Source: CAVWUA01 sp963758025 (GTDB lineage: Bacteria; Planctomycetota; Planctomycetia; Isosphaerales; Isosphaeraceae). Taken from it: DNA of 64,000 bases. A model generated the notes under the pieces. The model was not told the DNA's origin. It ran no database searches and saw only the letters and a program-made list of their open reading frames with translations. Positions 44,891 to 54,283 of this stretch are shown here, piece after piece (position 1 is the stretch's first letter; each line of letters starts with the position of its first letter). Both the position numbers and the translations under genes were made by a program. The DNA is taken from NCBI GenBank assembly GCA_963758025.1, contig CAVWUA010000016.1, positions 399,949 through 463,948 on the forward strand, read 5' to 3'.

Positions 44891-45123
44891 GGTTGTCCTC
44901 TCTCGGCGTTGAAACCATCCGTTTCATTTCCGAACGCGACCGAGAGGGATCTCAAGCGGTCCCGGAGGTCCATCCAGGCCGCTCGTGAACCGCTCGGAGC
45001 GTCTTCATCGGAGGATTTTCTTGCAGAGTTTGTGCCGAAGAGAGGAGGTGGGCGACCCGCGAAGTCGGAGTCGGGCGCGTCCGAGGGACACACCCGACCC
45101 GGTTCCTTCAGCCAACAGCACGT

Positions 45124-46185
45124 TCAGGAAACCCCGGCGCCGCTCCGGGTGCCGAGGTGCCGGGGGGCGACACTCGGCGTGACTTCCACCTCGCGGAGAA
45201 ACGCGGCGGCGTCCTCGGGAGGGACCGGGTTGATGTAGAAGCCCGAGCCCCACTCGAAACCGGCCACCTTGGTCAGGCGGGGGATCACCTCGATGTGCCA
45301 GTGGTAATGCGGCAGCTCCTGGTGGTCGAAGGGGGCCGTGTGGATGATGTAGTTGTAGGCCGGGTTATCCAGGGCACTCTCCAGCTTGCTCAGGACCTGC
45401 CGGAGCACGCTGCCGAGGTCGTCCACGCCGGGCTTGGGGATGTTCTCGAAGTGGCTCGAATGGGTCTTCGGCAGGATCCAGGTCTCGAACGGGAACCGGC
45501 TGGCATACGGGCAGAAGGCGGTGAAATGCGGCGTGTCGAGCACGATCCGCTTCTCGGTCGCCAGCTCCTGCTGGATCATGTCGCAGTAGATGCAGCGGCC
45601 CCGGTAGTTGTAGAACTCCAGGGCGCCGGTCATCTCCTCCCAGACGGAGATCGGCACGATCGGCGTGACGATCAGCTGGCTGTGCGTGTGCTCCAGGCTC
45701 GCGCCGGCCGCCGCGCCGACGTTCTTGAACAGCATGCCGTGGACGAGCCGCGTTGTCCTTCTTCAGGTCCACCAGCCGGTCGCGGTAGACCCAGAGGACC
45801 TCGCGGATGTTCTCCTCGGGCAGGTCGGCCATGCTGATCAGGTGCCGCGGGCTCTCGATGATGACCTCGTGGGCGCCGATGCCGCGCCATCGTGGTCGTA
45901 GATGCCCTCGCCGCGCTTGTTCAGGTGCCCCTCGATCTTCAGCGCGGGGAACTTGTTGGGCACGACGCGGACCCGCCAGCCGGGCCCGTTGGGGTGCGTG
46001 CCGCGGTCGCGGTAGGCGACGATCTCGGGGGGCGTCTTGTCCTCGTGCCCTTCGCAGAACGGGCAGAGCCGCGGCTCCGACTGGGCATGCTGGGCCTCGC
46101 CCTTGAAGTCGTGCGGACGCTTCGCCCGCTCGTGCGCGATGATGACCCAGCGGCCGACGATCGGGTCTTTTCGCAGTTCGGGCAT
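45124..46185 (-). CDS. galT: galactose-1-phosphate uridylyltransferase, two frameshifts
   Basis: 353 residues when assembled. Start ATG 46185 with AAGGAG 7 bases upstream. N-terminal: MPELRKDPIVGRWVIIAHER, then the zinc Cys pair CPFCEGHEDKTPPEI and RVVPNKFPALKIEG. After a break at about 45888 it reads GIGAHEVIIESPRHLISMAD and LPEENIREVLWVYRDR. After a break at about 45752 it continues LVHGMLFKNVGAAAGASLEH with the active-site motif HTHSQLIVTP, GRCIYCDMIQQEL and HYHWHIEVIPRLTKVAGFEW. It exchanges UMP between UDP-glucose and galactose-1-phosphate (or a related sugar phosphate). It is found beside glycogen genes in several phyla. Confidence 0.9.
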
Positions 46186-46319
46186 CAAGAGTCTCCTTCG
46201 TCGGCGGGTTCGGGGAGGGGTGGAACCGGCCCGATCAATCCGGACGCGGTTCCAGGTGCCGATCCCAACCTCTCTCCATCTCGATCCTAGGCGTTGCGTC
46301 AGTCCCCGGCGAAATCGCG

Positions 46320-48540
46320 TCAGACTTGCCACATGATCCGCTCGAAATCGGGCGTGGGGACCGTCAGCTCGAAGATCCCCTCGCGGGGGGCGCGGTCGAG
46401 GCTGGCCTCGCCCCTGCAGCAGCTCGACGTAGAACCGGATCGGGTCGCCCGCTTTCAGCCCGAGCCGGCCGAAGGGGACGGCCAGCTCGAGGATCCGGTC
46501 CGGTGGCGACCTCGACGGTCGTGCCGTTGCTGCGAGGGCGCCGCTGGCATGTTGCAGGTGGGCGACCGGGTGCCGCGCCGAGGGGTTCGTCGACGACGAT
46601 CTCCCACTCCGCCGGATCGACGAAGCCGATCCGCAGGCGGTCCGCCGCCGCCAGCCGTTCGCGCGGCCGGGCCTCCGTCGGTGTCGACCCGGATCAGGAG
46701 CCGCTCGGCGCTGAAGCCGAACCAGACGCTGCTGCAGCAGCCCCTTGGCGACCAGCGTCATCGTGCCGCGGTCGTTGCCGCAGACGTAGCGGGCGGCGTT
46801 GATCCACTCGAAGTAGGTCGAGCGGCCGTCGACCTTCACGCCGCAGGAAGCTGGTCGGCTGGTCGTGGATCGGCGCGATGTGCCGCCGGCGCTGGGAGAT
46901 CGGCGTGAACAGGCTGCCCGGCGGGTCGTGCCCCAGCAGCGTGTAGACGTTCCGCAGGTGCTTGCGGAAGAGGTGGTCGAACAGGGCGTCCAGGGCGCTG
47001 CGAGTGGTCGTCGCCGTACCACCAGAACCAGTCGGAGCCCTCGGCGATGTAGATCTCCTCCCAGGCCCGGGCGAGCTGCGCTCGGGTCGTGCCGGCCGGA
47101 TCTGCGTCTCCTTGACGAGGAACTGTGCGGGTGTCGTGCAGGGCGTCCCAGCCCCGGTTGTCCTCCTGGTGGCCGATCCAGATGGCGAAGTTGTGGCTGA
47201 TCCAGCTCCCGGCGAAGAGCCGGGGCAGGGTGTCCTGCGGCGGGTGCTCGCGGAGGAACTCGCCGACGGTCACCGGCCGGACGCCGCGGGTCGCGGACGG
47301 CTCCCTGGTAGAGCGACCGCAGGAACGAGACGCCGCCGTCGGGGTAAGTATTCCCAGCAGTTCTCGCCGTCGAGGATCACCGGGACGAGCGTCGCGGGGT
47401 TCTGTGCCGGCAGGCGTCGCCGATCGCGTGCAGCTTGCCGAGGAAGTCGCGCCGCGGCGACCGGCCCGGGCTCGCGCTGGTAGTGGAAGCCGACCTGGTC
47501 GGACATCGAGTGGTCGCGGAAGACGATCCCCAGCTCGTGGTCCCCCTCGCGCGACCTTCCAGGCGCGGTAGAGCAGCTCGGGATGGCGGACGTGGCCGCG
47601 GCCGTCGCGGCCGACCTTGCCGTGGGTCGAGCAGCCGAGGATCTCCTCGTCGGTGGCGATCCACTGGATGCCGTGGCGGGCCAGCAGCGGGATGCATCGC
47701 CTGGCAGACCGAGCCTTCGCTCGGCCACATGCCCCGCGGGCGCTCGCCGAAGTCGCCGCGTGTGGCTCTCCACGGCGCGGCGGACGTGGACCTCGGCGTC
47801 CTCGGGGTAGCCGTCGCGGTAGGCCGGCAGGTCCACGTCGGGCATCGCCTCGCGGGCCAGCCGCTTGTCGAACAGCAGGGGCAGGATCGGGTGGATAGAA
47901 CGGCGTGGTCGTCAGCTCGACCTGGCCCGCGGTCGGCCAGCTTGCGGTGCAGCGGGATGATCTGGCCCGAGCAACTCGCGCTGCTTGTCGAGCAGCCAGT
48001 TCTTCTCGTCCTCGGTGTAATGCCGCCCCTTCGCCTTGAACTCGGCCAGTTCGGGGTCTTTCTCGAAGAGCAGCGGGTGGAACCAGGCCAGGTTCGACCA
48101 GACCTGGAGGTCGCGGAGGTCGCGCTCGCGGAAGCGGATCAGGGCCTGCTCGGCCGGAGTCCACGCCCAGGCCGCGCCGCTGGAGTACAGCTCCTGGTAG
48201 CGCGGGTGCGGGCGGATCATCGTGTCGGCGATACGCCATGAAGAAGTTGTCGAGCAGGTAGAACGCGTCCTCGTGCGTCGAGGCCGTCGGCGGGCATCCG
48301 CGAGACGCGCAGGTGCCGGTCGGTCGCGCCGTGGACGTACGCCTCGAGCTGGACGAGCAGGCTGGGCACGAGGTTGATCGTGCAGCGGAACTCGGGCACC
48401 TCCTCGAGGTGCAGGGCCATGCCGAGGTAGTCCTTGGTCCCGTGCAGCCGGACCCAGGGCATCGGGTTTTCGCCCGCGACGTCGTCGGGGTAATACGGCT
48501 GGTGCTGGTGCCACATCAGGGCCAGGGAGACCGTGGCCAT
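46320..48540 (-). CDS. second GH57 glycoside hydrolase, heavily frameshifted
   Basis: Spans about 740 residues. Start MATVSLALMWHQHQPYYPDD, region 1 of GH57 (HQHQP). It then passes through at least eight frame breaks. Pieces in order: EFRCTINLVPSLLVQLEAYV, LYSSGAAWAWTPAEQALIRF, LRDLQVWSNLAWFHPLLFEK, GRHYTEDEKNWLLDKQRELL, QVELTTTPFY, GMWPSEGSVCQAM (nucleophile Glu region), ARHGIQWIATDEEILG, LGIVFRDHSMSDQVGFHYQR, VPVILDGENCWEYLP (acid Asp region) and, at the end, GIFELTVPTPDFERIMWQV with TGA at 46320. It acts on alpha-glucans or related polysaccharides. The density of indels in this stretch is the highest in the window. A true pseudogene cannot be excluded, but the neighbours galT and glgA show the same. 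Confidence 0.75.
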
Positions 48541-48617
48541 CGGGCATCCCGCGGCGCGGGTGGAGCCGCCGCGTCCTCGGGATCCGGAAGCGTTGCCACC
48601 GGGGTCAGCTCATCCCG

Positions 48618-50198
48618 TCATCGGTCTCGGGCATCGCTCAACCGAGCTGATGACGGATGGCGGAGGACCGGCCTGCAGAAGTACATCACGTCCCTGATCC
48701 AGGCCGCGACCTGTGCCGGCGCGTCGTTCTCGAACCTCCTCGTAAAGCCGCGCGTACGCCCGGGCACTGCGGTCCCACGACCAGTCGGCCTGCATCCCCG
48801 TGCGCACCAGCCGGTCCCAGGTCGAGCGGTCGTGCCAGAGGGCCAGCGGCCCGGTCGATCGCGGCTTGCAAGCGCCTCGGGGGTCGGCTCGCGAAAACAG
48901 AAAGCCCGTCGCGGTTCCATCCGCCAGGGTTTCGGGGTCGGGTATCCACCACCGTATCGGCCAGACCGCCGGTGGCGTGAACCACCGGGACCGTCCCGTA
49001 GGCCAGGCTGTAGAGCTGGTTCAGCCCGCAAGGCTCGTACAGACTGGGCATCAGGAAGATGTCCGCGCCCGCCTCGATCTGATGGGCCAGGGGCTCGGAG
49101 AAGTCCAGATGAGCACCGGAGCTTCTCCGGATGACGACCCGCCAGCGCGGCGAGCAGTTCGTGATATTCCGGCAGGCCCGTGCCCAGGACGACCATCTGC
49201 ACGTCCCGGCTCAGGAGATCATCGGCCACCGCCAGCGATCAGATCCCAACCTTTTTGCGGATCGAGCCGGCCAATCTGGGCCAGGAGCGGCACGTCGGGC
49301 CGTTCGGGAAGGCCCAGCAAGCGCCTGAAGCCGCCCCTTGCAGGCGGCCTTGCCGCTCCGCACGTCGTCCAGGTCGTACCGTGCCGCCAGATGGGCGTCG
49401 GTCCTCGGGTTCCAGACCGTGGTGTCGATGCCGTTGACGATCCCCCGGAGGTCGCACTCCCGCGACCGAAGCAGCGCGTCCAGGCCGAAGCCGAATTCCG
49501 GGGTCTGGATCTCCCGGGCGTAGGTCGGGCTGACCGTATTGCAGAGGTCCGCGAAGACCACCCCGGCCTTCAGGAAGTTCACGCGGCCGTAGATATTCCA
49601 GCTCCCGCCAGTTGAACAGCCGCCAGTCCAGTCCGGCGAGCGTCAGCTCCGAGGCGTCGAACAGGCCTTGATAAGCCAGGTTGTGGATCGTCAGGAGCGT
49701 CCCGAGCGTCTGGAACCGGGGATACTGCCGATATAACTCGTTCAGGTACACCGGGATCAGGCCGGTCTGCCAGTCGTTGCAGTGGAGCAGATCGGGGCGG
49801 AGGCCCAGTTGCCGGATCACCTCCAGGGCCGCCCTGGCGAAGAAGATGAAGCGGTCGGGCGTTGTCCGGGTAGTCGTGGCCGTTGTGACCTGGTAAAGCC
49901 CGTCCCGATCGAAATACGCGGGCTGGTCGATCAGGTACGCGATGCTCTCCGACCCTCCCAGGGGGGCCGCCAGGATGTGTCCTTCCACCACCTCGTCGAC
50001 CGATCGGCACATGCACCTGCCGGTCCGAGCGGCTCGATCGGCAGGCCCGAATTCCAGAAGGACGGATAACAGGGCAAGATCAGCGACGTCTGGTATCCCA
50101 GACGATCCAAGCGCCCGGGGCAAGGCCCCGGCCACGTCGGCCAGCCCCCCCGTCTTGGCGAACGGGACCGCCTCCGAGGCGATCTGCACCACGTTCAT
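48618..50198 (-). CDS. glgA: glycogen synthase (GT5), several frameshifts
   Basis: About 525 residues assembled. Start ATG 50198: MNVVQIASEAVPFAKTGGLA, the KTGGL ADP-glucose binding motif, then after breaks IAYLIDQPAYFDRDGLYQ, LRPDLLHCNDWQTGLIPVYL, LLTIHNLAYQGLFDASELTL, VVFADLCNTVSPTYAREIQT, RGIVNGIDTTVWNPRTDAHL, a broken GT-B middle and FLMPSLYEPCGLNQLYSLAY, GTVPVVHATGGLADTVVDT, ending near AWIRDVMYFCRP at 48618. It polymerises ADP- or UDP-glucose into alpha-1,4-glucan. It is the upstream member of the minus-strand glucan group. Signature residues at both ends are present. Confidence 0.85.
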
Positions 50199-50641
50199 CC
50201 TGGAAGTATCCTCGGCCGGGCCTTGGGCGGACCGACCCGTCCTCAAGGCGAGCACACTCATCCCTGTTCTCGCTTCCCTCGTTCCGCCCACGGTTTTTCC
50301 CGGACGGCAACCGATTTCCCGCCCGTTGTCACCAAAACGCGTGCGACCATGCGGCCTCACTCCCTCGTGCAACCCGCACAGAGAGCTTAATCCATCCCGT
50401 CGGGTTCAACAACACGATCTGGCAAAGAATCCATGATATTGTGGATGTGCTGGTGTTTTGAGGTCGTCCGGTTGGCTCTGAAGGGGCGGATCATCAAGCC
50501 TCCTGAATCGTCTCTTCGAGAAATCAACCATCAACTCCTCTCTTCCCCGGTTCCGGTCTTGAACGGCGCGGCGGGGGGCAGTACCTTGCTCGGCATGGTC
50601 CGTCAATCGCGCGAATCGCATCGGGTCGGCAAGGGGGAGAG
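50199..50641. other. divergent intergenic region upstream of glgA and the GT87-like gene
   Basis: 443 bases containing both promoters. The AT-rich patch at 50400-50460 (ATATTGTGGATGTGC) could be the promoter of the plus-strand gene. No protein-like frame with a ribosome site and no hairpin of note was found. Confidence 0.4.
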
Positions 50642-51769
50642 GTGAACGCTCCGCTCCGACGCGCGCTTCTCGTGATGGGTCTCGGGGGGCTTTTCCTGCT
50701 GGCGGCGATCAGCCTGGCCTGGGGAAGCTACCACGCCCTGCGGCCGGACGGCAGCGCGGACCTGCTGCGGCGGGTGCAGGAGGTCGCGCTCTTCGTTCAG
50801 GGGCTCGACCCCTACGACGACCCCGACATGACGTACCCGCCAACGGCCCTGCCGGTCTTCACCCCCTTGATCGCCCCGTTCGGGACGCGGGCGGTGCAGG
50901 TCGTCTGGCTCGGGCTGAACCTGGCGGCCCTGGGGATCGTCTGCGCGACGGTCTTGCGGCTCTGGGGGCGTGCCTGGCCTTTCTGGCTGAAGGCGGCGTT
51001 CTGCCTGACGGTGGCGGCGTCGAAGCCGGTGCGGTTGGGGATCGGCATGGGGCAATTCCACCTGCTCCCCCTGGCCTTGATGCTCGGGGCGATAGCTCTT
51101 TTGCACGCGCGTCGGCCGATCGTGGCCGGGGTGTTGATCGGGATCGCGCTGGTGAAACCGACGATGGGATTACCGCTGCTGGCGCTGCTGATGGTCCGTC
51201 GGGAATGGCGGGCCTTGATGGCCTTTGTCGGATTTCACGCGCTGGCGCTGCTGGGCGTCTCGGCCTGGCTGAATGCGACCCCCTGGAGGCTCATCCGCAA
51301 GTGGCTCCATGTGGCGAAAGATCAACAGGCAGCCGGGTTGATTGATGTTCCGTCCCTCCTGGAGCGTGTCTGGCCCGGGGCCTCGCAGGGGGCGAGTCTG
51401 ATCGCGCTCGTCCTGCTCGCGGCGACCTTCGCCCTGGTGTACGCCTTCCGCCGCGCTCGGGACCTCAGCCTGGTGAGCCTCTGCCTGTTCGTCGCGGCAA
51501 TCTTCACCTATCACCGCCCGTACGACCTGGTGCTCTTGCTCCCGGCGTTGGTGCTGGCGATCGACGTCGCGGGCACGACCTCGTTCAAGACCGCGGCCGC
51601 CGTTCTGTTCGCCTTGTTGCTGATCGTTCCCAGCGAGCCGGCGGAGCGGATCGGGCTTGGCGACTGGTACGAGTGGGGATTCATCGCGGCCTCATACGCG
51701 TGGCTCGGCTGGACCATCTGGCTGGTCGCTGAGGACGCCGCGCGGGATGGGGTGTCCGATCCGCAATGA
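50642..51769 (+). CDS. GT87/DUF2029-like polyprenyl-phosphate-dependent glycosyltransferase
   Basis: 375 residues from GTG 50642 with GGGGAGAG just upstream. About ten membrane helices: LLVMGLGGLFLLAAISLAWG, VVWLGLNLAALGIVCATVLR, LLPLALMLGAIALLHARRP, ASLIALVLLAATFALVYAFR, YDLVLLLPALVLAIDVAGTT. The first outer loop has the GT-C catalytic-type motif QGLDPYDDPDMTYPP, the Asp pair expected for GT87, and the conserved GQFHLLPLALML. Probably transfers mannose or a related sugar from a polyprenyl phosphate in the cell envelope. Single-gene unit with a terminator downstream. Confidence 0.75.
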   Translation: MNAPLRRALLVMGLGGLFLLAAISLAWGSYHALRPDGSADLLRRVQEVALFVQGLDPYDDPDMTYPPTALPVFTPLIAPFGTRAVQVVWLGLNLAALGIVCATVLRLWGRAWPFWLKAAFCLTVAASKPVRLGIGMGQFHLLPLALMLGAIALLHARRPIVAGVLIGIALVKPTMGLPLLALLMVRREWRALMAFVGFHALALLGVSAWLNATPWRLIRKWLHVAKDQQAAGLIDVPSLLERVWPGASQGASLIALVLLAATFALVYAFRRARDLSLVSLCLFVAAIFTYHRPYDLVLLLPALVLAIDVAGTTSFKTAAAVLFALLLIVPSEPAERIGLGDWYEWGFIAASYAWLGWTIWLVAEDAARDGVSDPQ

Positions 51770-51804
51770 AAAACCCCGAGGTCGCGGTGAGGCGACGCTC
51801 GGGG
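51769..51804 (-). terminator. Rho-independent terminator (minus strand), likely bidirectional
   Basis: CCCCGAGGTCGC (51774-51785) pairs with GCGACGCTCGGGG (51792-51804) with one bulged base. On the minus strand the stem is followed by TTTTT (51769-51773 on the plus strand). It serves the Rad52-like gene and lies immediately after the GT87-like stop. Confidence 0.75.
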
Positions 51805-51861
51805 CGGTTGTCGATCGACGTGCGCGACCGAACATTTTTTCAACAAGGAAAGGAACCGGGC

Positions 51862-52569
51862 TCAGTTCGCCAGGGCCTCTTCGTAAGCCTCGTTGGAGCG
51901 GGACGGCTGGATCGACTGGAGCTTGCGGATCGCCTCGGTGTAGGCCAGGGCGACTTGCTCGGCGTCCCAGTCCACCATGCGGCCGGGGAACTCCTGAAGC
52001 TTGGCCCAGTTATTCAGATACTTCAGCAGGCCGACTTCGTGACGCTGCTCTTGCTCCTTGACCCAGGCGAACATGGCCTTCCCGGAGCGGGGGACGTTGG
52101 TCTGCCGGCCATTCGAGGCACGGGGTGCCTCGGTCTCGGCCGGCGCGTTGTCGGTGGCCGTCGGCGCGTGGTCCACGTTCGGCTCACGCTCGCGGACGAA
52201 CGCCGGAACGCCGTCGCGGTAGAGATATCGGGCGACACCGAACTTGGCGGCGGCCCGCTTGAAGGCGTCGGAGAAGCCGCTCTTGTCGTCATCCCCCTGG
52301 TCGGCCATGCCGGCATAGCCGCCCGCGTCACACTTGGTGATCGTCGAGCCATCCGGCAGCCGAAGCGTCAGTTTGCAGAGGACCGAGTGCTGCGATGGAA
52401 GATACTCATCCCACCAGTTCTCCGGCCCGAGCACGCTGTCGAGCCGGTTCATCGCCGTCCTCGCGGTGATGTAGTGGAGCTGTCGGCCGCCCTGCGCGGC
52501 GCGGATCTTCACTTCGTGGTTTTCAAAAGGCGCGGCGAGGGCCGCGAACAGGTCCGGATACTGGGTCAT
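51862..52569 (-). CDS. Rad52/Rad22-like single-strand annealing protein
   Basis: 235 residues from ATG 52569. N-terminal Rad52-like annealing domain: MTQYPDLFAALAAPFENHEV, GGRQLHYITARTAMNRLDSV, LGPENWWDEYLPSQHSVLCK, then CDAGGYAGMADQGDDDKSGF and DAFKRAAAKFGVARYLYRDG, which matches the family stretch (SDAFKRAAxxFGxGRYLY). A flexible middle (APTATDNAPAETEAPRAS) and a helical tail follow. Such proteins anneal ssDNA during recombination; bacterial members often come from phages, but here no phage genes surround it. Single gene with its own terminator. Intact. Confidence 0.85.
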   Translation of the reverse strand: MTQYPDLFAALAAPFENHEVKIRAAQGGRQLHYITARTAMNRLDSVLGPENWWDEYLPSQHSVLCKLTLRLPDGSTITKCDAGGYAGMADQGDDDKSGFSDAFKRAAAKFGVARYLYRDGVPAFVREREPNVDHAPTATDNAPAETEAPRASNGRQTNVPRSGKAMFAWVKEQEQRHEVGLLKYLNNWAKLQEFPGRMVDWDAEQVALAYTEAIRKLQSIQPSRSNEAYEEALAN

Positions 52570-52892
52570 AGGTCTCGCCCCCCGGAGGACCAGGCAGACC
52601 GCGATCGGCCTGCCGCCCTCGGCAGTTGTCAATCACCGGGTGCAAATTGGGATCGTCCGCGCGGTCGCGCCACCCCCAAACAATCCCTCTTCTACGTTTC
52701 CTCGGGGATCTCTGTGCGTTCGGATACGCGGCGAAATCCCGAAAGAGAAAGAAGCCGGATCGTCCGGGCAGCGACGCGAGCCGATTGGATCGACACGATC
52801 ACCAGCGGCGCGCCACCGCCCGCCTGAGTTCGTCGCGTCACTTCGCGACTCTCTCAAGCGGACGGTTGGATTGTAGCAGTTGGTGGGGTGGT
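52570..52892. other. intergenic region before the Rad52-like gene
   Basis: 323 bases between the Rad52-like start and the end of the next minus-strand gene. AT-rich spots lie at 52670-52720 and 52860-52920. No protein-like frame and no clear hairpin. Confidence 0.4.
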
Positions 52893-53189
52893 TTACAAGC
52901 GTACACTAGACGGATTTTGGAAATTTTCCGAAATCGCGGCCAGTGCCGTCTGGGGAGAGGTGGGGACGAGGGCCGAGACGGTTGTCTTGAATTCGTAGCT
53001 ATTGAGCAGCAGGATCAGCAGGAGGCAGCCGATCAGCATGGCTCCGAGGGAGACGGCCAGCAGGGCGACATAGATATCGCTCCGGGCCGTGGGGACCATG
53101 ACCTGACGACCACCGCCGCCCTGGCGGCCTCCACCGCCGCGGGGGGCGGCGGCGGGACGGTTAGCTCCGCGGGATTTCAGGCGTGACAC
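52893..53189 (-). CDS. small single-helix membrane protein, coupled to the preceding gene
   Basis: 98 residues from GTG 53189, which has AGGAGG 6 bases upstream; longer in-frame starts lie inside the upstream gene and are less likely. N-terminal basic Gly-rich tract (RPAAAPRGGGGRQGGGGRQV), then one membrane helix (DIYVALLAVSLGAMLIGCLL then LILLLNSYEF) and a short tail TALAAISENFQNP. It overlaps the end of the coiled-coil gene by 29 bases, so the two are translated together and likely form one complex. Confidence 0.7.
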   Translation of the reverse strand: MSRLKSRGANRPAAAPRGGGGRQGGGGRQVMVPTARSDIYVALLAVSLGAMLIGCLLLILLLNSYEFKTTVSALVPTSPQTALAAISENFQNPSSVRL

Positions 53190-54015
53190 GGTCCCCCTCC
53201 TGAATCTTCTTGCCTTGAACGGTCTTGCCAATGACGCGGCCGACGGCCTGGTCGGGATCAACCGACTCGATGCGAATGCGGCCGATGTAGTCGGGGTTCG
53301 GTTCGGTGCGCCAGATATCGAACTCGTGACCGACGACGACGCCGTCGTCCGAGCCGATGGTGATCTCGACGCGCTGGTTGTTCTCCGAGACGCGCTGGAC
53401 TTCCCCCTCGACCTTGGGGGGCACGCCCACGGCCTTGATCTGCTGGATATCGGTCGAGAGCCCCTTGCTGCGGATCACGCCGGCCAGCAGCGCGACGCGT
53501 TCGCGGAGGTCCTTGTTGTTCCCCTGGGCCGTCTCCAGCTCGCGCTTCAGGACGCGGATCTGGTCGTACAGCGAGGTTTGCTGGAGCTGGTACTTGTTCG
53601 CCAGGTCCTGGACCTCGGCCAGTTGCTGGCGGAGCAGGTCGGTCTCGCCCTTGCGAGCGGAGGCCTCGGCCAGGGCCTGGCGGGCGGTCTCGGTGGCGGT
53701 GGCCAGTTCGGTCCGCTGCTGGGTCAGCTCGTTCTGCTTGACCTGGTTTTCCTGGGTCAACTGGTCGATCCGACCTTCGAGCATCTGCACCTGCTGCTGG
53801 TGCTCGGCCTGGGCCTTGGTGAGCTCCTGCTTGCGCTGCTCGACCTGGCCGTTCAGCTCGCTGACCTGGCCCTGGAATTTTTGAATCTCGGTCTTCAGCC
53901 GTGCGGTCTCGTCCTTCCAGTTCTTCGCGGTCGTGAAGACCACGGTGGACAGGGCGAGGAAGAACAGGGCGAAGACCATGATGACGATGACGAGAATTTT
54001 GCCGACGAAGGTCAT
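53161..54015 (-). CDS. membrane-anchored coiled-coil protein
   Basis: 284 residues. N-terminal membrane anchor MTFVGKILVIVIMVFALFFL ALSTV. Residues 30-190 form a long coiled coil (TEIQKFQGQVSELNGQVEQR, QVQMLEGRIDQLTQENQVKQ, TDLLRQQLAEVQDLANKYQL, IRVLKRELETAQGNNKDLRE). The C-terminal 90 residues are a beta domain (KVEGEVQRVSENNQRVEITI, DGVVVGHEFDIWRTEPNPDY). This layout is common in planctomycetes; the beta domain resembles an outward-facing flexible connector. Forms a translational pair with the small membrane protein downstream. Function unknown. Confidence 0.75.
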   Translation of the reverse strand: MTFVGKILVIVIMVFALFFLALSTVVFTTAKNWKDETARLKTEIQKFQGQVSELNGQVEQRKQELTKAQAEHQQQVQMLEGRIDQLTQENQVKQNELTQQRTELATATETARQALAEASARKGETDLLRQQLAEVQDLANKYQLQQTSLYDQIRVLKRELETAQGNNKDLRERVALLAGVIRSKGLSTDIQQIKAVGVPPKVEGEVQRVSENNQRVEITIGSDDGVVVGHEFDIWRTEPNPDYIGRIRIESVDPDQAVGRVIGKTVQGKKIQEGDRVTPEIPRS

Positions 54016-54283
54016 GGTCCCATCCCACCTATCGGCGTAAGACGGCCAGCCGCCCGCCCTCGACTGTCGAGTGGCAACATCTCTGGGGAACGGGGCCTAG
54101 CCGAACACAAAGAAGTGATAACGTCCCGCGCGGCCCAACACCGCAACGGTGACGATCCTATCAATCATAGGGGTACGGATTCGGCTTCTGCAAGCCATCA
54201 CCTTACCAAAGGGCGAACGTGAAGCCCGAGACCCTCACAGCCACGGCACGCTCGACCCATCGGCTCGACCGAAATCTACACCA

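Noticed and set aside
46320..50198. Cluster of genuine pseudogenes in the glucan region
   Set aside because: The same one-base breaks affect unrelated essential genes across the window, so sequence error is the simpler explanation; true decay is not excluded for the second GH57.
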